59,771 nt of DNA, from assembly GCA_002480525.1 (NCBI GenBank), contig DLCH01000074.1:36744-96514 (forward strand), in the 5' to 3' direction. Under the pieces are notes generated by a model. That model did not search any database. It saw only the letters and a program-made list of their open reading frames with translations, and had not been told where the DNA came from. Both the position numbers and the translations under genes were made by a program. This DNA comes from Gammaproteobacteria bacterium UBA7803 (GTDB lineage Bacteria > Pseudomonadota > Gammaproteobacteria > Pseudomonadales > Azotimanducaceae). Positions 29,699 through 40,844 of this stretch are shown piece after piece. Position 1 is the first letter of the stretch. The number at the start of each line of letters is the position of its first letter.

Positions 29699-30256
29699 AT
29701 GAGCGTTGAGCTTCTCGATACGCCGAGGTTCTTCGGCTACCGGGTTCGCCGCCAGATTCAGGGCAAGACCTACCAGGAGTACTTTTCCCTCAAGGACGAC
29801 GGCAAGCGCCTGCGCGGCGAGCGGCGCGCGAAGGTCAAAGCGGCCGCGCAGGCCCGGGACGACGAGCTCGCCCGGCGCCAGCAGACGCTTCAGAACCGGC
29901 GTGCCAAGGAAGTCCACATCGACGCCGACGGCCAGGTACGCGGCATCCTCTGCCGCCTGAAGGCGGAGAAGAGCGGCAATCGCACGCCGGTGTTCCAGAT
30001 CGGCGTGATGTCCCTGGAGGAGAACCGCATCGTCAACACCACGGTGTCCATCAACCGCTACGGCATCGCTGAGGCGTGGCGGCGGGCCGTCGATTTCTAC
30101 GCCGCCCACAAGCAGATCAGCAAGCGCTCCAGGGCCTACCAGTCGCTGCTGGCGGCCCAGCCGACGCCGGCGCGGCTGCAGCGGCTGCTGGCCGCCCGGG
30201 GCGAACGCCCGGCGGCGGGCGCCCGCCGCGGATCGCGGGGAAGCCGACGCCGATGA
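29699..30256 (+). CDS. Basic protein of unknown function, AP2-like features
   Basis: A 185-residue, strongly basic soluble protein. The N-terminal part reads FFGYRVRRQIQGKTYQEYFS followed by a long Lys/Arg helix (about residues 30-70). A second region has NTTVSINRYGIAEAWRRAVDF, which recalls the strand-helix pattern of AP2-type DNA-binding domains and integrase arm domains. The last 20 residues are Gly/Arg-rich. ATG at 29699 follows GGAGG. Its stop overlaps the prpE start (ATGA), so it is translationally coupled to propionyl-CoA synthetase. A DNA- or RNA-binding regulator is a guess. Confidence 0.72.
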   Translation: MSVELLDTPRFFGYRVRRQIQGKTYQEYFSLKDDGKRLRGERRAKVKAAAQARDDELARRQQTLQNRRAKEVHIDADGQVRGILCRLKAEKSGNRTPVFQIGVMSLEENRIVNTTVSINRYGIAEAWRRAVDFYAAHKQISKRSRAYQSLLAAQPTPARLQRLLAARGERPAAGARRGSRGSRRR

Positions 30257-32145
30257 GTTACGCCGAGGAATATCGCCGCTCGCTGCACGATCCCGAAGGG
30301 TTCTGGTCCGAGCAGGCCCGGGCGCTGCCCTGGGTCGAGTTTCCGCCGGAGATACTCGGCAGGGACGCCTCGGGGAGCTGGCGCTGGTTCCAGGGCGGGC
30401 GGACCAACACCGCCTGGCTGGCGCTCGACCAGCACGTCGAAGCCGGCCGCGGCGGCGACGTGGCGCTGATCTACGACTCCCCGGTCACCGGCGTGGTGGA
30501 GCGCTGGAGCTTCGCGGCGCTCACCGAACGGGTCGCGAAGGTGGCGGGCGCCCTGCGGGAGCTGGGCGTCGACCGCGGCGACCGGGTCGTCATCTACCTG
30601 CCGATGGTGCCGGAGGCGGCGATCGCCATGCTGGCCTGTGCCCGCATCGGCGCCATTCACTCCGTCGTGTTCGGCGGCTTCGCCGCCCGCGAGCTGGCCG
30701 CACGGATCGACGATGCCACGCCGAAGGTGGTGCTGACGGCCACCTGCGGCATCGAGTTCAGCAACGTCGTGCCCTATCAGCCGCTGGTGGCGGGCGCCAT
30801 CGAGCAGGCCGTGCACAAGCCCGACCACGTGGTGCTGCTGCAGCGGGAACAGTGTCCCGTCGAGGCCCCGGACTGGCTCGACTGGCAGGCGTGGGAGTCC
30901 GCGGCGGCGCCGGCGGACTGGGTGGCGGTGGATGCCACGGATCCGCTGTACATCCTCTACACTTCGGGCACCACGGGGAAGCCGAAGGGGGTGCTGCGCG
31001 ATCACGGTGGCCACGCCGTGGCGTTGAACTACAGCATGCAGGCGATCTACGACTGCGACGCCGGCGACGTGTTCTGGGCGGCGTCCGACGTGGGCTGGGT
31101 GGTCGGCCACAGCTACATCGTCTACGGGCCGCTGATCCGCGGCTGCACCACCGTGCTCTACGAGGGCAAGCCGGTGCGCACGCCGGATGCCGGCGCCTAC
31201 TGGCGGGTGATCCAGGACCACAGGGTGCGCGCCTTCTTCGTCGCGCCCACGGCTTTCCGGGCGATCCGCAAGGAGGACCCGGACTGCCTGCTGAAGCAGG
31301 ACTACGACATCTCCTCGCTGGCCTATCAGTTCGTCGCCGGTGAGCGGCTCGATCCGCCGACCTACCACTGGCTGCGCGAGCACCTGGGGGTGCCGGTCAT
31401 CGACCACTGGTGGCAGACCGAGACCGGCTGGTCGATCTGCGCCAACATGGCGGGCGTCGAGCTGCTGGAGACCAGGCCGGGTTCGCCGACGCTGCCGGTG
31501 CCCGGCTACGACCTGCGGATCGTCGACGAGGCGGGCGCCGAGCTGGGCCCGGGCCGGGAGGGCGCCGTGGTGATCCGCGGGCCGTTGCCGCCGGGCGCGC
31601 TGCCCACCGTGTGGGGCGACCATCAGCGCTATCTGGACGCCTACTGGTCCCAGTACGACGGTTTCTACTTCACCGGTGACGAGGGCTTCCGGGACGAAGA
31701 CGGTTACGTCTACATCATGGGTCGCATGGACGACGTCATCAACGTCGCCGGCCACCGCCTGTCGACGGGTCAGATGGAGGAAGTGCTGGCCGGGCATCCG
31801 GCGGTCGCCGAGTGCGCCGTCATCGGCGTCGCGGACGTCGACAAGGGGCAGGTGCCCATCGGTCTGCTGGTGCTGAAGGACGGCGCCAACGTCGACCCGG
31901 GCGATCTCCAGCGCGAGCTGGTCGCCATGGTCCGGGAGCAGGTCGGGGCGTTTGCCAACTTCAAGCGGGCGATCGTGGTGGCGCGTCTGCCGAAGACCCG
32001 CTCCGGCAAGATCCTGCGTCAGATCGTGCGCCGGATGGCGGACGGCAAACCCTACGCCGCGCCGTCGACCATCGACGACCCGACCATTCTCGACGAGATC
32101 GGCGCAGCCTTGCGGGCCCACGACGTGGGGCCGGCGTCGCCGTGA
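30253..32145 (+). CDS. prpE: Propionyl-CoA synthetase (PrpE-like acyl-CoA synthetase)
   Basis: A 630-residue ANL-superfamily ligase. The PrpE/ACSS3-type N-terminus (YRRSLHDPEGFWSEQA), P-loop YTSGTTGKPKGVLRDHGGH, DHWWQTETGW adenylation motif, YFTGDEGFRDEDGY, and the A10 region TRSGKILRQIVRR are present. The R-D-x-GGH segment after the P-loop is typical of PrpE rather than Acs. It activates propionate, or another short acid, to the CoA ester. No prpBCD genes lie nearby. ATG overlaps the upstream gene and the stop overlaps the ABM gene, so the three are coupled. Confidence 0.9.
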   Translation: MSYAEEYRRSLHDPEGFWSEQARALPWVEFPPEILGRDASGSWRWFQGGRTNTAWLALDQHVEAGRGGDVALIYDSPVTGVVERWSFAALTERVAKVAGALRELGVDRGDRVVIYLPMVPEAAIAMLACARIGAIHSVVFGGFAARELAARIDDATPKVVLTATCGIEFSNVVPYQPLVAGAIEQAVHKPDHVVLLQREQCPVEAPDWLDWQAWESAAAPADWVAVDATDPLYILYTSGTTGKPKGVLRDHGGHAVALNYSMQAIYDCDAGDVFWAASDVGWVVGHSYIVYGPLIRGCTTVLYEGKPVRTPDAGAYWRVIQDHRVRAFFVAPTAFRAIRKEDPDCLLKQDYDISSLAYQFVAGERLDPPTYHWLREHLGVPVIDHWWQTETGWSICANMAGVELLETRPGSPTLPVPGYDLRIVDEAGAELGPGREGAVVIRGPLPPGALPTVWGDHQRYLDAYWSQYDGFYFTGDEGFRDEDGYVYIMGRMDDVINVAGHRLSTGQMEEVLAGHPAVAECAVIGVADVDKGQVPIGLLVLKDGANVDPGDLQRELVAMVREQVGAFANFKRAIVVARLPKTRSGKILRQIVRRMADGKPYAAPSTIDDPTILDEIGAALRAHDVGPASP

Positions 32146-32486
32146 TCATCGTGCACGGCACCATCCCGATCCGTCCGGAGTGCCGCGAGCAGGCGGTCAA
32201 GCTGGCGCGGAACATGACGGAAGCGACCCGTGCCGAGCCGGGGTGTCTCTCCTACGACTTCTACGTCGGCCTGTCGGATCCCAACACGCTGATGCTGTTC
32301 CAGGAATGGGAGAGCATGGAAGCGCTGATGCGCCACTTCCAGACGCCGCACATGGAGGCGTTCCTGCGGGAACTGCCCGCCGTGGTGTCCGGCGAGATCA
32401 CCACCCGGCGCTATGCGGTGCAGAGCGTCGAGGAGGACGTGGACGGTGACGGGGGCGGCTCGGATGCCGCCCCGGTGATTCACTGA
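32142..32486 (+). CDS. Antibiotic-biosynthesis-monooxygenase (ABM) domain protein
   Basis: A 114-residue protein of the ABM dimeric ferredoxin-like fold: IIVHGTIPIRPECREQAVKL, ATRAEPGCLSYDFYV and the strand FQEWESMEALMRHFQTPH. Members include quinol monooxygenases (YgiN-like) and heme-degrading enzymes. The acidic C-terminal tail (VEEDVDGDGGGSD) is extra. GTG at 32142 overlaps the prpE stop as GTGA. Its own stop overlaps the convergent DUF2069 gene by 7 bp. Confidence 0.85.
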   Translation: MIIVHGTIPIRPECREQAVKLARNMTEATRAEPGCLSYDFYVGLSDPNTLMLFQEWESMEALMRHFQTPHMEAFLRELPAVVSGEITTRRYAVQSVEEDVDGDGGGSDAAPVIH

Positions 32487-32821
32487 TCCGCGCCGAGCCG
32501 CCGCATGGCCAGGCTGGCGGCGGCGATCAGCCCCACCGCGAAGGCCGTTTCCCACAGGGCGAGGGCGCGCTGGTCGGCGGTGGCGGCCTCCATGGTGCCG
32601 TGGATGAAGTACAGCGACGCTGCGAGGATCGCGTAGAAGTAGCCGCGGCGGCTGTTGCGCAGCATGCCCGGCACCACCAGCAGCACCGGCGCCGCCTGCA
32701 GCAGGAACCACACGGCGTTGCTGACCGCGTCGTCCAGCGGCTCGACGAAGAACTGGCGCAGGCCGGTGACCGCGAACAGCGACCCCGCCGCCAGCAGGCA
32801 GAGGAACTGGAGGCCCTTCAC
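32480..32821 (-). CDS. DUF2069 membrane protein
   Basis: A 113-residue membrane protein with four helices and the DUF2069 pattern GLQFLCLLAAG, RQFFVEPLDD, FFL-like QAAPVLLVVPGMLR and YFIHGTMEA. Function unknown. GTG at 32821 overlaps the wrbA stop (GTGA). The arsC-wrbA-DUF2069 order recurs in Gammaproteobacteria and supports the call. Confidence 0.85.
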   Translation of the reverse strand: MKGLQFLCLLAAGSLFAVTGLRQFFVEPLDDAVSNAVWFLLQAAPVLLVVPGMLRNSRRGYFYAILAASLYFIHGTMEAATADQRALALWETAFAVGLIAAASLAMRRLGADQ

Positions 32822-33423
32822 CGGGCCGGCTCCAGCCGGCCGGCCAGGTACGCCAGCCGCCGCCCCAGGGCCTCGGCGAGCTTCTGCTCGGCCTCCGTCA
32901 GGGCGGCGCGGCCGTCCGCGCCGGACACGTGGCTGGGGCCGTAGGGCGTGCCGCCGGAGGTGGTGTCGTGCAGCCATTGCTCCCGGTAGGGCAGGCCGGT
33001 CAGCACCATGCCGTGATGCAGCAGGGGCATCATCATCGTCAGCAGCGTGGTCTCCTGGCCACCGTGCAGCGAGCCGGTGGAGCAGAACACCCCGGCCGGC
33101 CGGCCCTCGAGCCGATGGGACAGCCACAGGTCCACGGTGCCGTCGAGGAAGAACTTGAGCGGCGCGGCCATGTTGCCGAACCGGGTCGGCGAGCCCAGCG
33201 CCAGGGCGCTGCAGCCGGCCAGATCCTCCTTGGTGCAGTAGACGGCGCCGTCCTCGGGTATGGGCGGCACGGTCTGCTCGGTGGCCGCCGCCACCGGCGG
33301 CACGGTCCGCAGGCGGGCGTCGAAGTCTCCGGCCGCCTGCACCCCGCGGGCCACGTGGCGCGCCAGGTTGGCGGTGCCGCCCGAGCGGGAGTAGTAGAGG
33401 ATCAGGACGTAGGGCCGGCTCAC
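32818..33423 (-). CDS. wrbA: NAD(P)H:quinone oxidoreductase WrbA
   Basis: A 201-residue flavodoxin-like FMN protein. The phosphate-binding loop is YYSRSGGTANLA, and ALGSPTRFGNMAAPLKFFLD, STGSLHGGQETTLL and HGMVLTGLPY are WrbA signatures. It performs two-electron reduction of quinones, limiting redox cycling. The start is GTG at 33423, 7 bp after the arsC stop, and its stop overlaps the DUF2069 start. Likely a three-gene operon with arsC. Confidence 0.93.
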   Translation of the reverse strand: MSRPYVLILYYSRSGGTANLARHVARGVQAAGDFDARLRTVPPVAAATEQTVPPIPEDGAVYCTKEDLAGCSALALGSPTRFGNMAAPLKFFLDGTVDLWLSHRLEGRPAGVFCSTGSLHGGQETTLLTMMMPLLHHGMVLTGLPYREQWLHDTTSGGTPYGPSHVSGADGRAALTEAEQKLAEALGRRLAYLAGRLEPAR

Positions 33424-33430
33424 GCGGTGT

Positions 33431-33778
33431 TCACAGCAGCTCGAGCACTTTCTCGGGCGGCCGTCCCAGGGCGGCGCCCCTGGGCGTCACCACGATGGGC
33501 CGCTCGATGAGCACGGGGTTGTCGGCCATGGCGCGGATCAGCGTGTCCTCGTCGGCGTCGTCCAGGCCCAGTTCGGCGTAGCGGGCCTCCTTGGTGCGCA
33601 TCAGCGCGCGGGCGTCCATGCCGAGCAGTCCGAGCAGTTCGCGGATGGTGGCGGCGTCCGGCGGCGCGTCCAGGTAGCGGACGATGTTCGGCTCGATGCC
33701 GCGTTCCTCCAGCAGCGCCAGGGTCTGGCGGGACTTGGAACAGCGGGGATTGTGATAGATAGTGACGGACTCTTTCAT
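33431..33778 (-). CDS. ArsC-family reductase, YfgD-like
   Basis: A 115-residue thioredoxin-fold ArsC-family protein: YHNPRCSKSRQTLALLEERG at the N-terminus with the single catalytic Cys, LGMDARALMRTKE in the middle and RPIVVTPRGAALGRPPEKVL at the end, very like E. coli YfgD. The glutaredoxin-dependent arsenate reductase activity of classical ArsC is not assured for this branch. It starts only 30 bp from the divergent tlpA-like gene, so their promoters must overlap. Confidence 0.9.
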   Translation of the reverse strand: MKESVTIYHNPRCSKSRQTLALLEERGIEPNIVRYLDAPPDAATIRELLGLLGMDARALMRTKEARYAELGLDDADEDTLIRAMADNPVLIERPIVVTPRGAALGRPPEKVLELL

Positions 33779-33808
33779 GGCGGGAATGGTAAGCGAAGCG
33801 TGATCTTC

Positions 33809-34273
33809 ATGGCAGTCTTCAGGCGACCTCTCCACACCCTGTGCGGCGCGCTGCTGCTCGGACTCGCCGGTTGTTCCGACCCCCAGGTGCGCCTGGCGGA
33901 CGGGTCGGCGGCGAATTGGTCCGACTACGAGGGCCAGTGGCTGCTGATCAACTACTGGGCGGAATGGTGCGCCCCCTGCCGCAAGGAGATCCCGGAGCTG
34001 AACCGCATCCATCAGGACGGCACGGGCGTGACGGTGCTCGGCGTGAATTTCGACGGCATCCAGGGCGAATCGCTGACCAGCCTGATGACCGAGATGGACG
34101 TGCAGTTCCCGGTCCTGCTGGACGACCCGGCGGCGCACTGGGAACAGCCCCGCCCCTCGGTCCTGCCGTCGACCCTCGTCATCAGCCCCGACGGCACCCT
34201 CGAAGACGTGCTCGTCGGCCCCCAGACCTACGAGGACCTCGCCCGCGCCGTCGGCATGACCTCCGAAGTCTGA
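33809..34273 (+). CDS. TlpA/ResA-like thioredoxin lipoprotein
   Basis: A 154-residue thioredoxin-fold protein exported as a lipoprotein: the signal region LCGALLLGLAGC ends in a lipobox (LAGC) with the lipidated Cys at about residue 20. The redox motif is AEWCAPCRKE. It probably acts in the periplasm on disulfides, for instance in cytochrome c maturation or as a quality-control reductase. ATG at 33809 gives a normal lipoprotein signal; a GTG at 33800 is possible. It is divergent from arsC and followed by the inverted-repeat region. Confidence 0.87.
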   Translation: MAVFRRPLHTLCGALLLGLAGCSDPQVRLADGSAANWSDYEGQWLLINYWAEWCAPCRKEIPELNRIHQDGTGVTVLGVNFDGIQGESLTSLMTEMDVQFPVLLDDPAAHWEQPRPSVLPSTLVISPDGTLEDVLVGPQTYEDLARAVGMTSEV

Positions 34274-34802
34274 TGGTGATTTAGGTTCATTCGAGGGGGC
34301 TGTCGCCGTCGGCGCCGGCCACGGCGAAAAGCACTTTGCTGCCCTCGCTCGGCCGCTCCGCGGTACCCTCGCTCCGCGGCGTTGCCTCCTGCGGAGTCAA
34401 TCCGCTGCGCTCGGCCTCGCTACACGGGCTGCAAAGTGTTTTCCCCGCGTCCGACACCGCCGGCGACCCATCTTCCAACGTCGTCGACCCTACACACGCC
34501 CGACGCATCCAACTCTCTTCAAAAGCCTTGGCATCTACCCGTCCGGTTGGATCGCTCTCACAGTGTTCTTCGATTACTCGGCAGCCGAAGGAGGTCGAGC
34601 GGGGGCGGGGGGCCGGGGTTGCGGTTTCGAGGCCGTGCAGCGAGGCCGAGCGCAGAAAATTGACTCCGCAGGAGGCAACTTTTCGGAGTGAGGGAACCGC
34701 GGAGCGGCCGAGCGAGGCTCGCAACCGCAAGCCCGTCCCCCCGACGCCGCCGGCACCCCCGACAAACCTGACCGAGTTGCCGGCAACGCGCCGGGGACAC
34801 GC
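34274..34802. other. Gene-free stretch of 529 bp between tlpA-like and lytic transglycosylase genes
   Basis: No convincing gene is seen. Both strands have open frames of about 150 codons, but they translate the same inverted repeat in opposite directions and give near-identical peptides, so they are artefacts of symmetry. The stretch contains the long inverted repeat at 34343-34717 and has a visibly different base mix (less GC in its central part) from its neighbours. Confidence 0.8.
34343..34717. repeat. Long imperfect inverted repeat, 85-bp arms around a 205-bp core
   Basis: Left arm 34343-34427 and right arm 34633-34717 are inverted copies matching at 75 of 85 positions (10 mismatches by hand alignment). 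The longest perfect blocks include GTTGCCTCCTGCGGAGTCAA and CTGCGCTCGGCCTCGCT. Within each arm, CTCCG and CGGAG segments allow smaller hairpins. The core (34428-34632) has no clear gene. No flanking target-site duplication was found by eye. It could be a miniature inverted-repeat element, a decayed insertion, or a structured RNA locus. Confidence 0.75.
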
Positions 34803-35446
34803 CTACTGGTAGATGCAGGCCCGCAGCCCGTAGCTGCGGCAGCTAGCCTGAAGCTGGGGCAGGTCCGCGTGGGACTTGTGGCGCCACGACTTGCGCCAGG
34901 CGGAGACCACCAGCTCGGGGTATTTGAGCCGGCCGCGGCTGCCGTTGTAGCGGGCCAGCGCGTCCACCAGGTCGTTGTTCGAGACGTCGAGGTAGTGGGC
35001 CAGGATGGTCGTGCCGTAGCGGATGTTGGTCTCCACGTCGGTGAGGTTGTCCTGGGGGCGGCCGATCTCGTGGCGCCAGAACGGCATCACCTGCATCAGA
35101 CCCTGGGCGCCCACGCGGGAGATGGCGAAGCGGTCGAAGTGGCTCTCCACCTGCATCACCGCCAGCACCAGGTCCGCGTCCAGCTCGTGCCGGTGGGCTT
35201 CCCGGTAGACGATCCGCAGCAGCTCCAGGCGCTCGTCGTGGTCGTCCAGATAGCGGGCCAGACGCTGCTCCGAGGCCCGCAGCCAGACCTCCGCGTCGAA
35301 GCGGTCCACCGCCTCGGTGGTGTCCGCCAGGCTCACCGCCAGCTTTTCGATCAGCGCCGGGTCCACCGTCATCGAGTCGGCGCGCGCGGCGCCGACCGAC
35401 GTCGCCAGCACCAGGGCGGCGATCAGACGGATGGCCCGTTGGCGTC

Positions 35447-35450
<4 letters not shown>
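34803..35450 (-). CDS. Lytic transglycosylase SLT-domain protein
   Basis: A 215-residue exported protein with a signal peptide (RLIAALVLATSVGAARA). The SLT/goose-lysozyme-like domain (about residues 85-190) has the catalytic Glu in MQVESHFDRFAIS and the family motif GAQGLMQVMPFW, followed by NIRYGTTILAHYL and ARYNGSRG. It should cleave peptidoglycan glycan strands in the periplasm. The ATG overlaps the proS stop (ATGA). The C-terminus has two Cys residues (SCRSYGLRACIYQ) that could form a disulfide. Confidence 0.9.
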
Positions 35451-37150
<1,700 letters not shown>

Positions 37151-37205
37151 GTCGGGTCCTCTGGAGCGTGTTCGGGTTCGGGGGAATTCTGGATGGGCTC
37201 GGGCC

Positions 37206-37243
37206 GATAAAAAAGGGCCGGCTGGCGAACCAGGCGGCCCTTT
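37206..37243 (-). terminator. Rho-independent terminator of the HU gene
   Basis: On the minus strand the stem AAAGGGCCG/CGGCCCTTT (arms at plus-strand 37235-37243 and 37212-37220), with an inner CTGG-TTCG-CCAG hairpin, is followed by a run of T (plus-strand A at 37209-37214). It lies about 45 bp past the HU stop and is the only canonical intrinsic terminator seen in the window. Confidence 0.85.
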
Positions 37244-37288
37244 CGAAGCGGTGCCGCCGGCGGGGCCGGCGGACCTGATTTCCCGGTG

Positions 37289-37726
37289 TCAGGAAACCAT
37301 TTCTTTGAGCCGCTTCAGCGGGGTGACCCGCACGCGGGTGGTCGCCGGCTTGGCCGGGATCACGATTTCCTCGCCGGTTGCCGGGTTGCGGCCCATGCGC
37401 TTCTTGGTCGCCGGGCGCTTCACCGACTTCACCTTCAGCAGGCCGGGCAGGGTGAACTCGCCCACCGCCCGCTTCTTGATGTGACGCTCGATCAGGTTCT
37501 CGAGTTCGGTCAGAACCGCATCCACCTGCTTGCGCGACAGATCGGTGCTTTCAGCGATTTCGTTCAGGATCCCGGTCTTGGTCATCTTCTTGGTGACCGC
37601 AGTCTGCTTCGAAGCTGCCTTCTGAGCAGGGGCCTTCTTGGCCGCCGCCTTCTTAGCCGGCGCCTTCTTGGCAGCCGCCTTCTTTGCCGGTGCCTTACGC
37701 TTGGCTGGAGCTTTCTTCGTTGCCAT
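37289..37726 (-). CDS. HU-family DNA-binding protein with Lys/Ala/Pro-rich histone H1-like N-terminus
   Basis: A 145-residue protein. Residues 1-48 are repeats of the type KKAPAK and KKAAAK, like histone H1 tails. From about residue 50 a normal HU/IHF fold follows: ILNEIAESTDLSRKQVDAVL, then GEFTLPGLLKVK and the arm region GRNPATGEEIVIPAKPATTR. It probably compacts DNA, with the tail neutralising phosphates. GGGA lies 6 nt upstream of the ATG. A good promoter lies at 37836-37864 and a strong terminator downstream, so it is a single-gene, likely highly expressed unit. Confidence 0.93.
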   Translation of the reverse strand: MATKKAPAKRKAPAKKAAAKKAPAKKAAAKKAPAQKAASKQTAVTKKMTKTGILNEIAESTDLSRKQVDAVLTELENLIERHIKKRAVGEFTLPGLLKVKSVKRPATKKRMGRNPATGEEIVIPAKPATTRVRVTPLKRLKEMVS

Positions 37727-37835
37727 TCGACATTCCCTTTGCAGTGATTAACTAAACGGGGCGATTCCGCACGAGGGGTTTCACCCTGTTCCTATTGAGA
37801 AACCTCTGCACGTCCGCGGGATCTCAATGCGGCGC

Positions 37836-37864
37836 TTTATAGCTTATGAGCCTGTCGCAGGCAA
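37836..37864 (-). promoter_or_regulatory. Sigma70 promoter of the HU gene
   Basis: On the minus strand TTGCCT (plus 37859-37864) and TATAAA (plus 37836-37841) are 17 bp apart, giving an untranslated leader of about 100 nt. The -35 is embedded in the hairpin GCCTG-TCG-CAGGC (37850-37862), and a second palindrome CAGCGA-AA-TCGCTG lies just upstream (37873-37886). Either could be an operator. The region is strongly AT-rich. Confidence 0.6.
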
Positions 37865-37952
37865 CAAAATTGCAGCGAAATCGCTGTATTTTTGCTGATT
37901 TTTTTAAGATCATGCGCCGCTCCCAGAGTACTGCTCCCGAGAGAACGGACAG

Positions 37953-38297
37953 ATGCCAATCTACGAATACCGGTGCGACAACTGCGCCCACGAGTTCGAG
38001 ACGATCCAGAAGGTTTCCGACGAACCGCTCAAGACCTGCCCGGCGTGCTCCGAGGACGCCCTGCGCAAGAAGGTGTCGGCCGCCGGTTTCCGCCTCAAGG
38101 GCGGCGGCTGGTACGAGACCGACTTCAAGGGCGGCAGGAAGAAGAACGTCGCCGGAGACGCGGCTTCGTCCAAGGATTCCGGGTCGTCGAAGGATTCCGG
38201 GGGTTCCTCGTCGGACTCGTCGTCGTCCGGCAAATCCGGCGGCGAATCGTCCGGAACCTCGTCATCGAGCACGTCCGCGTCGAAAGCGGCGGAATGA
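37953..38297 (+). CDS. FmdB-family zinc ribbon protein
   Basis: A 114-residue protein with an N-terminal zinc ribbon (MPIYEYRCDNCAHEFE, then KTCPACSED; two CxxC pairs) of the FmdB/putative regulatory protein family and a Ser/Gly/Lys-rich disordered tail from about residue 68. Function is not established. Position directly before aspS is conserved in many Proteobacteria, so it belongs to the housekeeping cluster; aspS starts 21 bp after it. Confidence 0.92.
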   Translation: MPIYEYRCDNCAHEFETIQKVSDEPLKTCPACSEDALRKKVSAAGFRLKGGGWYETDFKGGRKKNVAGDAASSKDSGSSKDSGGSSSDSSSSGKSGGESSGTSSSSTSASKAAE

Positions 38298-38318
38298 ACG
38301 GATCGAGAACACAGCACC

Positions 38319-40088
<1,770 letters not shown>

Positions 40089-40091
40089 CCC

Positions 40092-40817
40092 GTGGCCGGT
40101 CACAGTAAATGGGCCAACATCAAGCACAAGAAGGCGCGCCAGGACGCCAAGCGCGGCAAGGTGTTCACCAAGCTGATCCGTGAGATCACGGTGGCGGCCA
40201 AGCTCGGCGGCGGCGATCCGGCGGACAATCCGCGGCTGCGGCTGGCCATGGACAAGGCCCTCGCCCAGAACATGCCCAAGGACACCATCGAGCGGGCCAT
40301 CGAGCGCGGCGCCGGCGCCGGCGACGACAGCAACGTCGAGGAGCTGACCTACGAGGGCTACGCGTCCGGCGGCGTGGCGGTGCTGGTGGAAGCCATGACC
40401 GACAACCGCAACCGGACCGTGGCGGAAGTGCGCCACGCGTTCTCGAAGCACGGCGGCAACCTGGGCACCGACGGCTCGGTCGCCTACCTGTTCACCCGCC
40501 AGGGCGTCATCAGCTTCGCGCCGGGGACCGACGAGGAGCAGGTGATGGAAGCCGCCCTCGAGGCCGGCGCCGAGGACGTCGACTCGGAAGAGGACGGCAG
40601 CATCACCGTGATCACCCCGTGGGAGATGCTCGGCGACGTCAACGCCGCCCTCGTCACCGCCGGCCTCGAGCCGGCGGACGCGGAGGTCACCATGGTGCCG
40701 AGCACCTACGTGCCCTGCGACGAGGAGCTCTCGGAGTCGGTGATGAAGCTCATCGACGCCCTGGAGGACCTCGATGACGTCCAGAACGTCTTCAGCAATG
40801 GCGAATTCTCGCTCTGA
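40092..40817 (+). CDS. yebC: YebC/PmpR-family protein
   Basis: A 241-residue protein of the YebC/TACO1 family, starting AGHSKWANIKHKKARQDAKRG. The three-domain layout and full length are preserved. Members were described as transcription regulators, and later work supports a role in translation of difficult (for example proline-rich) stretches. GTG at 40092 has AAGGAG upstream, inside the aspS end. It lies between aspS and ruvC as in many Gammaproteobacteria. Confidence 0.95.
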   Translation: MAGHSKWANIKHKKARQDAKRGKVFTKLIREITVAAKLGGGDPADNPRLRLAMDKALAQNMPKDTIERAIERGAGAGDDSNVEELTYEGYASGGVAVLVEAMTDNRNRTVAEVRHAFSKHGGNLGTDGSVAYLFTRQGVISFAPGTDEEQVMEAALEAGAEDVDSEEDGSITVITPWEMLGDVNAALVTAGLEPADAEVTMVPSTYVPCDEELSESVMKLIDALEDLDDVQNVFSNGEFSL

Positions 40818-40844
40818 ACCTCCGATGACCGCTCCGGAATCGAC

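Noticed and set aside
30115..30256. Reading the upstream frame-open extension as a longer prpE N-terminus
   Set aside because: The family start SYAEEYRRSLHDPEGFW aligns with ATG at 30253; the upstream part is the unknown basic gene in another frame.
33431..33778. An arsenic-resistance operon
   Set aside because: The ArsC protein is of the YfgD type and no arsR, arsB or acr3 is present.
34287..34812. Open frames of about 150 codons on both strands in the tlpA-transglycosylase gap
   Set aside because: They translate the two arms of the inverted repeat and yield almost the same peptides in both directions; no ribosome-binding site, no known domain.
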